Part shown: piece after piece, positions 25,043-33,957 of the stretch | How the letters are laid out: each line of letters starts with the position of its first letter | How positions within the stretch are numbered: the stretch's first letter is position 1 | From: Acidobacteriota bacterium | Lineage (GTDB): Bacteria > Acidobacteriota > Vicinamibacteria > Vicinamibacterales > JAHECP01 | Length of the DNA stretch: 51,814 nt | Reading direction: 5' to 3' | Assembly: GCA_024641665.1 (NCBI GenBank) | Contig: JAHECP010000021.1 | Location: forward strand, 1 to 51,814 | Notes under the pieces: model-generated | What the model saw: the letters and a program-made list of their open reading frames with translations, nothing else | Database searches by the model: none | What the model was told of the DNA's origin: nothing | Translations under genes and position numbers: made by a program

Positions 25043-25729
25043 CTATTCCTTGAGGAGCTGGTAGCCCTGGCCTCGCACGGTCTGGATATAGGAACGGCCG
25101 TCGGCCAGCCGGCCGATCTTCTGGCGCAAGCTGCTGACGTGGACGTCGATGCTGCGATCGAACCGCGCGAGCGGCCGGCCGAGGCCCTGCTCGGACAGCT
25201 CGGCCTTGCCGACGACGCGGCCCGCGTTCTGCGCCAGCAGCAACAGGAGGTTGAACTCGGTGCTCGTCAGGTCGAGCGCGCGCCCGTCCCACTCGGCGTG
25301 CCGTCGCTCGGGCCACATCGCGAGCGGGCCCACGGCGAGCAGGCCCGGCCGGCCGAAGGCGGTGTCGCCCTCGGCGCGCCGCAGGATCGCGCGCAGCCGC
25401 GCCACCAGCTCGCGCGGCGTGCACGGCTTGGGCACGTAGTCGTCGGCCCCCAGCTCCAGCCCGACGATGCGGTCGACGTCGTCGCCCTTGGCGGTGAGCA
25501 TCAGCACCGGCACCCGGCTGCGCACGCGGATCCGGCGCAGCGCCTCCACGCCGCTGAGCCGCGGCAGCATCACGTCCAGCACGACGATCGAGTGCCGGCC
25601 CGACAGCGCCTCGGCCACGCCCGACTCGCCGTCGTAGACCGCCGTCACGTCGAGCCCCTCCCGCTCGAGGTACTCGCGGAGCATGGCGCTCAGCTCGACG
25701 TCGTCATCGACCAGCAGCACGCGTGTCAT
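25043..25729 (-). CDS. Response regulator, OmpR/CpxR family
   Basis: A 228-residue two-domain regulator. The receiver has the acidic pair in 'LLVDDD', phospho-acceptor D52 in 'VVLDVMLP', and the conserved Thr and Lys in 'VLMLTAKGDD' and 'ADDYVPKP'. The C-terminal winged helix ('ALDLTSTEFNLLLLLAQNAGRVV...RSIDVHVSSLRQKIG') binds DNA. Overall sequence pattern is closest to CpxR. I use the ATG at 25729 with GGAG about 10 nt upstream; an ATG at 25750 is an alternative. Three helically phased CTTTGC boxes lie in the divergent region and are its likely binding site, so it may control itself and the efflux operon. Confidence 0.92.
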   Translation of the reverse strand: MTRVLLVDDDVELSAMLREYLEREGLDVTAVYDGESGVAEALSGRHSIVVLDVMLPRLSGVEALRRIRVRSRVPVLMLTAKGDDVDRIVGLELGADDYVPKPCTPRELVARLRAILRRAEGDTAFGRPGLLAVGPLAMWPERRHAEWDGRALDLTSTEFNLLLLLAQNAGRVVGKAELSEQGLGRPLARFDRSIDVHVSSLRQKIGRLADGRSYIQTVRGQGYQLLKE

Positions 25730-25780
25730 GACGCGACTCTCCGCAGCCATGATACCGCCTCGCCCCGCGCCGGCCGCGGT

Positions 25781-25810
25781 CTTTGCGTTTCTTTGCATGA
25801 CTTTGCGCGG
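25781..25810 (+). promoter_or_regulatory. Three 10-bp-phased CTTTGC boxes: candidate CpxR-like operator
   Basis: CTTTGCGTTT, CTTTGCATGA and CTTTGCGCGG follow each other with an exact 10-bp period. On the other strand they read GCAAA-N5-GCAAA-N5-GCAAA, close in form to the CpxR box GTAAA-N5-GTAAA. They lie between the regulator gene and the divergent efflux operon, on one face of the helix. Confidence 0.65.
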
Positions 25811-25871
25811 CCCGAACCTCTTCTTACGGACTCGCCTCGTATCGTCAGGGTGAGGGGACGAGGACGGACGC

Positions 25872-27338
25872 ATGCGACCGAGATTCCGCGGGCGAGACGG
25901 CGCGAGGAGGCCGGGGGCGGCGTACGCCGGATGCGCGCTGCTGATGGCCGTCGTCACTACCGGCTGCGCGGCCGTGGCGTCGAGGCCCGTCACGCCAGGC
26001 GTGACGGCGCCCGACGCGTGGCAGGCGACGGCCGCGGCGCCGGACGTCGTCGTGTCGGAGGCGCCGCAGGACCTGTCGCAGTGGTGGCGGCAGCTCGGGG
26101 ATCAGACGCTGTCCGATCTGGTGACCAGGGCGCTCGCGGCCAACCTCGACGTGCGCGGCGCGCAGGCGGCACTGCGCGAGGCGCGCGCGCGCCGCGGCCT
26201 GGCCGCCGTCGATCTCCTGCCGAGCGTGAACGCCTCAGCGGACGCCAGCGTCAGCAAGAGCTCCGGTTCGACGCAGGACGTCTACAGCGCGGGCTTCGAC
26301 GCGAGCTGGGAGCCGGACGTCTTCGGCGGCACGCGGCACGCCATCAACGCCGCCCAAGCCGACCTGCAGGCCACCGAGGCGAGCCTGTACGACACGCAGG
26401 TGTCGCTCGTTGCCGAGGTGGCGCTCAACTACGTGGAGCTGCGGACGCTCCAGGCGCGGCTGATGATCGCGCGCGACAACCTCGCGCGCCAGACCGAGAC
26501 GCTCGAGCTGACGGCGTGGCGCGCCCAGGCCGGCCTCACCTCCGAGGTCGACGTGGAGCAGGCGCGGACCAACGTCGCCGAGACGCAGGCGCAGATCCCG
26601 GCCCTCGAGACGAGCCGTGCCGAAGCCGAGCACCGGCTGGCCGTGCTGCTCGGCGAGCCGCCGGCGTCGCTGCACGAGACGCTGGCGGCCGCCGCGCCGA
26701 TTCCCACGGCGCCGCAGCGCGTCGTCGTCGGCATTCCGGCCGACACGCTCCGCCAGCGCCCGGACGTGCGCGCAGCCGAACGCCGGCTGGCGGCCGAGAT
26801 CGCGCGGCTCGGCGAGGCCGAGGCGGCGCGTTACCCGAGCCTCAAGCTGTCCGGGTCGCTTGGCGTCGACGCGGTGTCGCTCGGGGGACTCGCGACCGCG
26901 ACCACCGTCACCCGCTCGCTGATCGGGAGCCTGACCGCGCCGATCTTCGACCGCGGGCGCATCCGGCGCCAGATCGAGATCCAGAGCGCGACCGAGGAGC
27001 AGGCGCTCATCGCGTACGAGGGCACGGTGCTGGCCGCGCTCGAGGAGGTCGAGAACGCGCTCGTCGCGCTGGCCAACGCCCGGACGCGCCAGGGCTCGCT
27101 CGCCGCGGCGGCCGACGCCGCCCGCCGCGCCGCCGAGCTCGCGCGCGACCGCTATGCCGCCGGGCTGATCGGCTACCAGACCGTGCTGGACACCGAGCGG
27201 ACGGTGCTGTCGGCCGAGGACGCGCTCACGTCCAGCGAGGCCGAGAGCACGTCCGACCTGATCCGCCTCTACAAGGCCCTGGGCGGAGGCTGGACGCCGG
27301 CGCCCGCCGCCGAACCGGCCACGGGCGCGCACAAGTGA
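25872..27338 (+). CDS. Outer-membrane efflux lipoprotein, TolC/NodT family
   Basis: A 488-residue outer-membrane channel protein. A lipobox (VVTTGCA) after a hydrophobic stretch indicates lipid anchoring, as in NodT/OprM. Two efflux-protein repeats of long helices follow ('WWRQLGDQTLSDLVTRALAANLDVRGAQAALREARARRG', 'LRQRPDVRAAERRLAAEIARLGEAEAARYPSLKLSGSLG', 'YAAGLIGYQTVLDTERTVLSAEDAL'). It is the first gene of a four-gene exporter operon and provides the exit duct through the outer membrane. Confidence 0.92.
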   Translation: MRPRFRGRDGARRPGAAYAGCALLMAVVTTGCAAVASRPVTPGVTAPDAWQATAAAPDVVVSEAPQDLSQWWRQLGDQTLSDLVTRALAANLDVRGAQAALREARARRGLAAVDLLPSVNASADASVSKSSGSTQDVYSAGFDASWEPDVFGGTRHAINAAQADLQATEASLYDTQVSLVAEVALNYVELRTLQARLMIARDNLARQTETLELTAWRAQAGLTSEVDVEQARTNVAETQAQIPALETSRAEAEHRLAVLLGEPPASLHETLAAAAPIPTAPQRVVVGIPADTLRQRPDVRAAERRLAAEIARLGEAEAARYPSLKLSGSLGVDAVSLGGLATATTVTRSLIGSLTAPIFDRGRIRRQIEIQSATEEQALIAYEGTVLAALEEVENALVALANARTRQGSLAAAADAARRAAELARDRYAAGLIGYQTVLDTERTVLSAEDALTSSEAESTSDLIRLYKALGGGWTPAPAAEPATGAHK

Positions 27339-27344
27339 GGAGCC

Positions 27345-28634
27345 ATGAAGACCACACCCGCCCCGCAGGACGACGTGCTCACGGCCATCACGGCCGAAGG
27401 GCCACGGCACCGCCGTCGGCGGTGGCGCCTGCTCGCGATCGCGCTCGTGGCGGCCGCCGCGGCGGCGGCTTTCGTCGCCGTGCGGTCCGGCCGTCGGACG
27501 GGCACGCCCCAATTCCGGACCGAGGGGGTGACCAAGGGCGACCTCACCGTCACCGTTTCCGCCACGGGCAACCTGCAGCCCACCAACCAGGTGGACGTCG
27601 GCAGCGAGGTGTCGGGCCTGGTCGAGTCGGTCTTCGTGGACGACAACGATCACGTGAAGACCGGCCAGGTCCTCGCCCGGCTCGACATCTCGAAGCTGCA
27701 GGACCAGGTGATCAACGCGCGCGCCGCGCTGGCGTCGGCCGAGGCCGGCGTGCAGCAGGCCGCGGCCACGGTGAAGGAGTCGCAGGCCAGCCTCGGGCGG
27801 CTGCGGCAGGTCGCCGAGCTGTCGGGCGGCAAGGTCCCGTCGAAGACCGAGCTGGAGACGGCCGAAGCGGCCGAGCAGCGCGCGATCGCCAACGAGGCCG
27901 CGGCGCGGGCCGCCGTGGAGCAGTCGCGCGCGACGCTCAGCTCGGCCGAGATCACCCTGCGCAAGGCGTCCATCCGCTCGCCCATCGACGGCGTCGTGCT
28001 GTCCCGCGAGATCGAGCCGGGCCAGACGGTAGCAGCGTCCTTCACGGCCCCGGTGTTGTTCACGTTGGCCGAGGACTTGGCTGAGATGGAACTGGAGGTC
28101 GACGTGGACGAGGCCGACGTGGGACAGGTGCGCGAAGGCCTGGCGGCGGAGTTCACCGTGGACGCGTACCCGACGCGGCGGTACCCCGCCCGCATCACGC
28201 GCGTGAGCTTCGGCTCGCAGACCAAGGACGGCGTGGTGTTCTACAAGGCGATTCTGACCGTGAACAACGACGACCTGAGCCTGCGGCCGGGGATGACCGC
28301 CACGGCCGAGATCGTCGTGGTGCGGCGCACGGGCGTGCTGCTGGTGCCCAACGCGGCGCTGCGCTTCACGCCCCCGGCCGAGACCGACGCGACGGAGCGG
28401 AGCGGAGGCATCGTCTCGTACCTGCTGCCCCACCCGCCGGATCGAGAGACCAGGACGTCCAAGGGCGGGAACGACACCGCCGGCGGGCAGCACGTCTGGA
28501 TCCTCCGCGACGGCGCGCCCGTGGCCGTGCCCGTGACCGTCGGACCGAGCGACGGCCGCCTCACGGAAGTGACGGGCGCCGACCTGAGCGCCGGCACGCA
28601 GGTGATCACCGAGAGCCTGGGAGCGGAGTCATGA
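27345..28634 (+). CDS. MacA-like periplasmic adaptor (membrane fusion) protein
   Basis: A 429-residue adaptor with one N-terminal transmembrane helix (about residues 27-45), a biotinyl-lipoyl-like region ('VTVSATGNLQPTNQVDVGSEVSGLVESVFVDDNDHVKTGQ'), a coiled-coil hairpin rich in Ala/Glu/Gln, a second lipoyl half ('ASIRSPIDGVVLSREIEPGQTV') and beta-barrel domains. By family knowledge it bridges MacB and the TolC-type channel. It starts 6 bp after the channel gene and its TGA overlaps the next ATG (ATGA). An insert of about 35 residues near position 345-380 ('EATERSGGIVSYLLPHPPDRE'-like) is longer than in classical MacA. Confidence 0.92.
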   Translation: MKTTPAPQDDVLTAITAEGPRHRRRRWRLLAIALVAAAAAAAFVAVRSGRRTGTPQFRTEGVTKGDLTVTVSATGNLQPTNQVDVGSEVSGLVESVFVDDNDHVKTGQVLARLDISKLQDQVINARAALASAEAGVQQAAATVKESQASLGRLRQVAELSGGKVPSKTELETAEAAEQRAIANEAAARAAVEQSRATLSSAEITLRKASIRSPIDGVVLSREIEPGQTVAASFTAPVLFTLAEDLAEMELEVDVDEADVGQVREGLAAEFTVDAYPTRRYPARITRVSFGSQTKDGVVFYKAILTVNNDDLSLRPGMTATAEIVVVRRTGVLLVPNAALRFTPPAETDATERSGGIVSYLLPHPPDRETRTSKGGNDTAGGQHVWILRDGAPVAVPVTVGPSDGRLTEVTGADLSAGTQVITESLGAES

Positions 28635-29359
28635 CCCCGGACGCGACGCCGGCCGGCGCGCAGGTCCCGCTGCTCGAGCTGCGCGCCGTGACGAAGGTCT
28701 ACGGCGAGGGCACGGCGGCGTTCCCGGCGCTGCGCCGCATCGATCTCGCCGTCCGGGAGGGCGAGTTCGTGGCCATCATGGGACCGAGCGGCTCGGGCAA
28801 ATCCACCGTGATGAACATCCTGGGCTGCCTCGACACGCCGACGGCGGGGTCGTATCTCTTTCGCGGCGCCCACGTCGAGCGGCTCTCGCGCCGCCAGCGT
28901 GCGCTGCTGCGCCGCCACTTTCTCGGCTTCGTGTTCCAGGGGTTCAACCTGCTGGCGCGCACCTCGGCGCTCGAGAACGTCGAGTTGCCGCTGCTCTACC
29001 GCGGCGCGCCCGGCCGCCAGCGCCGCGCCGCCGCCCGCGCCGCGCTCTCCGCGGTGGGGCTGACCGGCTGGGAGACGCACACGCCGTCCGAGCTGTCGGG
29101 CGGACAGCAGCAGCGCGTGGCCATCGCGCGCGCCATCGCCACCCACCCGGTGCTGCTGCTGGCCGACGAGCCGACCGGCAACCTCGACACGCAGCGCAGC
29201 CGCGAGATCATGGAGGTCATCGCCGCCCTCAACCGCGAGCAGGGCATCACCGTGCTGCTCGTGACGCACGAGGCCGACATGGCGGCCTACGCCGGGCGCG
29301 TCGTGCACTTCGTCGACGGCCAGGTCGATTCCGACCACCGCAATGGAGGGTCCGCGTGA
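28631..29359 (+). CDS. ABC transporter ATP-binding protein, MacB/LolD type
   Basis: A 242-residue ATPase with Walker A 'GPSGSGKS' (51-58), Q-loop 'VFQGFNLL', signature '[14 protein letters not shown]', Walker B 'LLLADEPTGNLD' and the switch His in 'LLVTHEADMA'. In this operon it forms, with the FtsX-type permease that follows, a MacB equivalent split into two chains. It probably drives export of a lipoprotein, peptide or macrolide-like compound through the adaptor and channel. It overlaps its neighbours by 4 nt (ATGA upstream and GTGA downstream), showing tight coupling. Confidence 0.94.
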   Translation: MTPDATPAGAQVPLLELRAVTKVYGEGTAAFPALRRIDLAVREGEFVAIMGPSGSGKSTVMNILGCLDTPTAGSYLFRGAHVERLSRRQRALLRRHFLGFVFQGFNLLARTSALENVELPLLYRGAPGRQRRAAARAALSAVGLTGWETHTPSELSGGQQQRVAIARAIATHPVLLLADEPTGNLDTQRSREIMEVIAALNREQGITVLLVTHEADMAAYAGRVVHFVDGQVDSDHRNGGSA

Positions 29360-30567
29360 TGTGGTGGAACGGTCTGCTCCTCGCCGTGCGCGCCATCCGG
29401 CGCAACGTGCTGCGCTCGTTCCTCACGATCCTGGGCGTCGTGATCGGCGTGAGCGCCGTCATCATCATGGTGACGCTGGGCGACGGCGCCACGCAGTCGG
29501 TCAAGGACCAGATCTCGAGCCTTGGCAGCAACCTGCTCTTCGTGCGGCCCGGCCAGCGTCTGGGTCCCGGCCGCGACTCGGCCGGCGCGCCGAACTTCAA
29601 GCTCGACGACGCCGAGGCGATCCAGGACCAGATCAGCGCGGTCACCCTCGTCGCGCCGACCGCCGGCGCGGCCGTGACGGTCGTCTACCAGGCCGAGAAC
29701 TGGTCCACGACCGTGACCGGCAGCACGAGCGCCTATTTCACGGCGGGCAACTGGGAGCTGGCCGCTGGCCGCTTCTTCACCGACGCCGAGGAGCGCGCCG
29801 GCCGCACGGTCTGCGTGATCGGCCAGACGGTACGGAAGGAGCTGTTCGGGCAGGAGAACCCGGTCGGCAGCCAGATCCGCGTCAAGCGCTTCGCGTGCGA
29901 CGTCGTCGGCCTGCTCAAGGCCAAGGGCCAGGGCGGCTTCGGCATGGACGCGGACGACGTCGTCGTGATGCCGCTGCGCGCGGTCCAGCGCCGCCTGGCC
30001 GGCAACGACGACGTGACGGCGCTCCAGGTGGCGGTGAGGGAGGGCGCGTCGCTGGACCGGGCGACCGAGGCGATCACGACCTTGATGCGCGAGCGGCGCA
30101 ACATCGGCGAGCACGAGGACGACAACTTCACCGTGATCGACACGCGGCAGATCGCCGAGACGCTCTCGGGCACCATTCAGGTGATGACGATGCTCCTTGG
30201 CGCCGTGGCGGCCATCAGCCTGCTCGTGGGCGGCATCGGCATCATGAACATCATGCTGGTGTCGGTCACCGAGCGCACGCGCGAGATCGGCATCCGGCTG
30301 GCCATCGGCGCCCTCGAGGGCGAGGTCCTCCTGCAGTTTCTGATCGAGGCGGTCGCCCTGGCTTCGTTCGGCGGTCTGATCGGCGTGATCGTCGCGAATG
30401 TGATCGCGGTGGTTGCTGCGCGGGCCATCCAGGTGCCGTTCGTCTTCAACCTGGGGATGAACCTGCTGTCGTTCCTCTTCTCCGCCGTGATTGGAATCGC
30501 GTTCGGCTACTTTCCGGCTCGTCGTGCGGCGTTGCTCGACCCAATCGAGGCGTTGCGGGACGAGTAG
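29356..30567 (+). CDS. MacB-like FtsX-family permease
   Basis: A 403-residue permease with the MacB periplasmic core domain. One transmembrane helix near the N-terminus ('SFLTILGVVIGVSAVIIMVTLGDG') is followed by a large periplasmic domain (about 50-275) and three C-terminal helices containing the FtsX signature 'LLVGGIGIMNIMLVSVTERTREIGIRLAIGA'. It ends with 'GYFPARRAALLDPIEALRDE', the classical MacB tail. Start may be GTG 29356 or ATG 29359. It completes the exporter operon; no further gene follows before the IS element. Confidence 0.93.
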   Translation: MMWWNGLLLAVRAIRRNVLRSFLTILGVVIGVSAVIIMVTLGDGATQSVKDQISSLGSNLLFVRPGQRLGPGRDSAGAPNFKLDDAEAIQDQISAVTLVAPTAGAAVTVVYQAENWSTTVTGSTSAYFTAGNWELAAGRFFTDAEERAGRTVCVIGQTVRKELFGQENPVGSQIRVKRFACDVVGLLKAKGQGGFGMDADDVVVMPLRAVQRRLAGNDDVTALQVAVREGASLDRATEAITTLMRERRNIGEHEDDNFTVIDTRQIAETLSGTIQVMTMLLGAVAAISLLVGGIGIMNIMLVSVTERTREIGIRLAIGALEGEVLLQFLIEAVALASFGGLIGVIVANVIAVVAARAIQVPFVFNLGMNLLSFLFSAVIGIAFGYFPARRAALLDPIEALRDE

Positions 30568-30803
30568 CGCAGAAGCCGAGATGGGTCGTCCTTAGCGTGG
30601 CCTCCTGACTGTGAGGTCGCCTGGTGATCCTCGGCTCATGTGGCCGAGGCCCACGGCGGTCTGACCACCGGTCACGCTCAGGCGCGTCCGAGAGTCCTGC
30701 TTTCACGTGTCGCGAAACACTGCGGCGTTTATCGGGAGCGAACGCCCTGCACCGAGCGCCGGCACAAGATTCTCGACACTCGATTGACGTTCATTCGTGA
30801 CTA

Positions 30804-31817
30804 ACCCCACAACTCACTTGAGTTGAGACAGATTCTGTGATCTATTACGCGCATGGCAAATCCGTATCCCGTGGCGCTCCGCGAGCGCGCCGTGCGCACG
30901 TACGAAGACGGTGTGGCGTCGTACGCGGACGTCGCCGAGCAGTTCGCGATTGGGGCGGCCACGCTCAAGCGCTGGGTGGCCCGGGGCCGGGAGACTGGTT
31001 CGGTCATGCCCCTGGCCAAGGGAGGCGGCTGGCAGTCGCCCGTAGACCTGCCGACGCTCTTCGCGCTGGTGCAACAACGCCCCGATACCACCACCCACGA
31101 GTTGACGCGCGCATACAACCGCCAGGTGGACCGGGCGGCGCGTGTCCATCGGTCGAGTATTCTGCGCGCCTTGCACCGATCGGGATACGTGTTCAAAAAA
31201 AATGGTCCCGCCCGGCGGAGCTCGATCGGCCCGACGTCCGGGCCAAACGCCGCGCCTTCCGGCGGTGGCTCACCGGCATAGACCCGCGGCGCTTGGTCTT
31301 TCTCGACGAATCCGGCGCCAATCTGGCGATGGGCCGCTCGCACGCGTGGCTCCCGCGGGGCACGATTCTGGTCGAACCGCGCCCCATGAACTGGGCCGAC
31401 AACCTGACCATGGTCGGCGCCATCCGCATCGATCGGTGGCTGACGCTGGGCACCTACTGGGGTGCCCTCAACCGCCTGCGCTTCGTGGCGTGGGTGCGGC
31501 GCCGGCTCGTGCCCCGGCTCCGGGGCGGCGACATCGTGGTGCTCGACAATCTGCCGGCGCACAAGGCGCGCGAAGTCGACGCCTTGGTGACCGCCGCGGG
31601 GGCCAGCCTGAAGTACCTGCCCCCGTACTCGCACGACCTGAATCCGATTGAACCCGGCTGGGCCCTGTTCAAGAAGCGCATCCGGACGGTGGCGCCTCGT
31701 ACCGGCACCGACCCGCGCCGCACGGCGCAGCGCGCTCGCTCGGTGATCCGTCCGCGCCACTGTCAGAACTGGTTCGCCCATGCCGGATATCGATCTCAAC
31801 TCAAGTGATCTCTGGGT
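30804..31817 (+). mobile_element. IS630-family insertion sequence, about 1014 bp
   Basis: Terminal inverted repeats of about 24-25 bp lie at 30804-30828 and 31794-31817, sharing the core TCACTTGAGTTGAGA. The element is flanked by TA on both sides (30802-30803 and 31818-31819), the target duplication expected for IS630/Tc1-mariner elements. It encodes one frameshifted transposase. Its right end lies 8 bp beyond the stop codon of the glycosyltransferase gene. The 236 bp between the MacB permease stop and the left end show nothing recognisable. Confidence 0.9.
30853..31808 (+). CDS. IS630-family transposase in two overlapping frames (probable -1 programmed frameshift)
   Basis: The first frame (30853 to the A-run) encodes about 114 residues with an N-terminal helix-turn-helix ('VASYADVAEQFAIGAATLKRWV') for binding the ends. 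The catalytic DDE part lies in the -1 frame: 'RRLVFLDESGANLAMG', 'DIVVLDNLPAHKARE' and 'YLPPYSHDLNPIEPGW' supply the two Asp and the Glu. The frames meet at a run of eight A residues (31195-31202), a classical slippery sequence for -1 slippage in this family. Without slippage the first frame stops at 31281. All catalytic motifs are intact, so the element may be active, although simple loss of one base cannot be excluded. Confidence 0.88.
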
Positions 31818-31825
31818 TAGTGTCG

Positions 31826-32800
31826 CTACTTGGACCAGTCTGTTGCGTGCGCAGATTGCATCTGTCCCGGCATGCGACCACCAGCAAGTTCGCAAGAGAA
31901 GTGGCGGTCCGGACAGCTCTCAAGGTCCACGATCCTGCGAGCTACTTCCTTGGCGGTCTCTGCGTCACTGGCGACTGCGCGAGCGAGATATCGGTACAGG
32001 CTCAGGAGTGCTGTCCTGCGCAAGGGGTCCAGGCCTGCGTCATTCGTCCAGAGGCGCTGTATGTCAAATGCAGACCAGCAAGACTCAAGAATGAGCAGGC
32101 TAGGAGTTCGTTGGGACAGCGAGCTTTCGAGAACTCGGTAACGCAGGCCGACGTTCTCAACCCGCGCAAACTTACCTCCTTGCGACGCGGCCCTCAGCAA
32201 GAAGTGCGCATCTTGTGTGATCGTTAAGCCTTCGTCCCAGAGTCCGATTTTCTCAATGACTTCCCGTCGATAGAGAACTGCACCCGGAGGCCACCACGCC
32301 TCAGCAAGGAGTTTAACCTCCGGCCGATCGCCGAGGGCGCGGCAGATCACTGCGCCCGATCCGAATGACCCATCCGATTGTCGCTCCCACAACCTCCAAT
32401 CACAGTAGGCGACATCAGCGCCAGACTCCTCCAAGGCTCGGACGCGCTGCGCCAGAGTGTTACCCTCCAGCAAGTCGTCGGAGTCTAGGTACTGCACGAA
32501 ACGCCCTCTAGCGAGCCGAGTGCCAACGTTCCGAGCGTGGCTCACGCCTCTGTGCGGCTCGCGAATGATGCAAAAGTCTGTCGTTGCTGGAATCGAGGCG
32601 CAGGCAACGTCAGCACTGCCATCCGTCGAGCCGTCGTCGACAACCAGCAACTCGTGGCGCACGCCCTGTTGTGAAACGGCTGAAACGACTGTCTCCGCAA
32701 TCCAAGTCGCCGCGTTGTAACAGGGAACTATGATGGAGACGGTGATCTCCGTGCCGTCATCTGCGCCTTTCTGCCTAGCGCGGAGGGTGTCGACCTTCAT
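31826..32800 (-). CDS. Family 2 glycosyltransferase
   Basis: A 324-residue GT-A fold transferase. Motifs seen are the N-terminal nucleotide-binding 'VSIIVPCYNAATWI', 'LLVVDDGSTDGS' and the metal-binding DSD at about 106-108 in 'QYLDSDDLLEG', followed by 'WWPPGAVLYRREVIEKIGLWDEGLTITQDAHFLLRA'-type acceptor-region features including the catalytic acidic residue. It probably transfers a sugar to a glycan or protein. There is no membrane segment. The start ATG at 32800 overlaps the stop of the DUF4062 gene (ATGA), so the two are translationally coupled. An upstream in-frame ATG at 32821 is possible. The DNA is clearly poorer in GC than most of the window, indicating transfer. Confidence 0.88.
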   Translation of the reverse strand: MKVDTLRARQKGADDGTEITVSIIVPCYNAATWIAETVVSAVSQQGVRHELLVVDDGSTDGSADVACASIPATTDFCIIREPHRGVSHARNVGTRLARGRFVQYLDSDDLLEGNTLAQRVRALEESGADVAYCDWRLWERQSDGSFGSGAVICRALGDRPEVKLLAEAWWPPGAVLYRREVIEKIGLWDEGLTITQDAHFLLRAASQGGKFARVENVGLRYRVLESSLSQRTPSLLILESCWSAFDIQRLWTNDAGLDPLRRTALLSLYRYLARAVASDAETAKEVARRIVDLESCPDRHFSCELAGGRMPGQMQSAHATDWSK

Positions 32801-33957
32801 GAGGCGATCGGCGCGGCGCATGGGACTGGCGCTGTAGCGCCATCCCACTTGAAGTACAGGAAACTCGTGCGTGCGAACTGCACAGTCTGGCCTTGAGAAC
32901 CGGAACTTGGTGCCAGAAGGATGGCCCGCACGCTGGCTCTCCACGTTCCTGCCGTGCGAATGGTGTGGGTGCCAACGTGGCTCCCTCGCCGGCCACCGAA
33001 TTGCAGGTGATCTCCTTCAAGGCTCAGGAAGAGGAACGTCAATGGCGTATCTTGAAGCAACCTGTAGCCGCCTGCCGACGTGATGTAACCGCGGTCATTG
33101 GCGACGACAGGATGAATGTGGAGTGTGAGAGGCGCGAATCGCTCCTTCTCATGTATATCGGGCACCTCGACGAACTTAGGGTGTTCATCGCTCCAGCGAT
33201 GAATGTCCAACACCTGAAGGCTGAAGCTGTCCAAGACCTTCGGCGATACGTCGACAACTTCGATGTCAAGAGTTGTCGGGCCAGGCGTCCACTGGAGGGC
33301 GACAATCCCGTCCGGCAGTTCGTTGGACTCGCCTGACAGCTGTCTCAAGACGGCATCGACCGTCGTTGAAGCGCGGCCCTGAAGATCGCTGAGATGCAGG
33401 CCGGCAGACTTGTGATCTAAACCCAGACGTCGTTCGTGCAGGAACCTTTGGAAGAGACCCGCCCATTGAGCGCGGAGGTACTCGATAATGTCGGAACAGG
33501 CCTCAAACGTCGAGATTGGATTGCTCCAGGGCAGCTGGAACAGTTCCTCTATGAAGGCATAGATCCGAACGTCATCGACAAACCGGTACGTAATTCCGGG
33601 AGTCTCCTTGTTCAGCTGGTACGTGTTAAATTCAGAGCGCACATTCTTGTCGATGAAAATGAACATCTGAATCTGGTGATCGAGCGCTCGCCTCAGTTCC
33701 AGTTGAGACACTGATTGAGTCGTGTCCTGAGCTGAAGTAGATCCGAAGCGCCCTCCAATCACGGCGACCACGATGTCACAGGTTTCCACCTCTCGATACG
33801 CGTACTCCTCCGGTCGCAACTCTTGACCGTACGGAATCGCTCCAGTCTCATGCCTGACCGGCTCGTAGCCGAGGTCGCGCACAAAGCGTTCAAGATCATC
33901 GCGTATTTGTCGCAGGTCGTAGAACGTTGAGCTGATGAAGACCCTGGGCCTGGCCAT
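32797..33957 (-). CDS. DUF4062-domain protein
   Basis: A 386-residue soluble protein. Residues about 4-110 are a DUF4062 domain: 'RVFISSTFYDLRQIRDDLERFVRDLGYEPVRHE', an acidic pair in 'ELRPEEYAYREVETCDIVVAVIGGRFG' and 'SVSQLELRRAL'. The domain has a Rossmann/TIR-like fold and in other bacteria is fused to NTPase or effector domains of signalling and defence proteins. Here the remaining about 270 residues form an unrecognised, mostly beta-rich C-terminal part with no NTPase motif. The gene is in AT-richer DNA and shares a 4-nt overlap with the downstream glycosyltransferase. Function unknown; a defence or surface-modification role is inference only. Confidence 0.82.
   Translation of the reverse strand: MARPRVFISSTFYDLRQIRDDLERFVRDLGYEPVRHETGAIPYGQELRPEEYAYREVETCDIVVAVIGGRFGSTSAQDTTQSVSQLELRRALDHQIQMFIFIDKNVRSEFNTYQLNKETPGITYRFVDDVRIYAFIEELFQLPWSNPISTFEACSDIIEYLRAQWAGLFQRFLHERRLGLDHKSAGLHLSDLQGRASTTVDAVLRQLSGESNELPDGIVALQWTPGPTTLDIEVVDVSPKVLDSFSLQVLDIHRWSDEHPKFVEVPDIHEKERFAPLTLHIHPVVANDRGYITSAGGYRLLQDTPLTFLFLSLEGDHLQFGGRRGSHVGTHTIRTAGTWRASVRAILLAPSSGSQGQTVQFARTSFLYFKWDGATAPVPCAAPIAS

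Noticed and set aside
31195-31202. IS630 transposase as a simple pseudogene
   Set aside because: All catalytic motifs are intact and the frames meet at A8, a known slippage site in this family, so programmed frameshifting is more likely.
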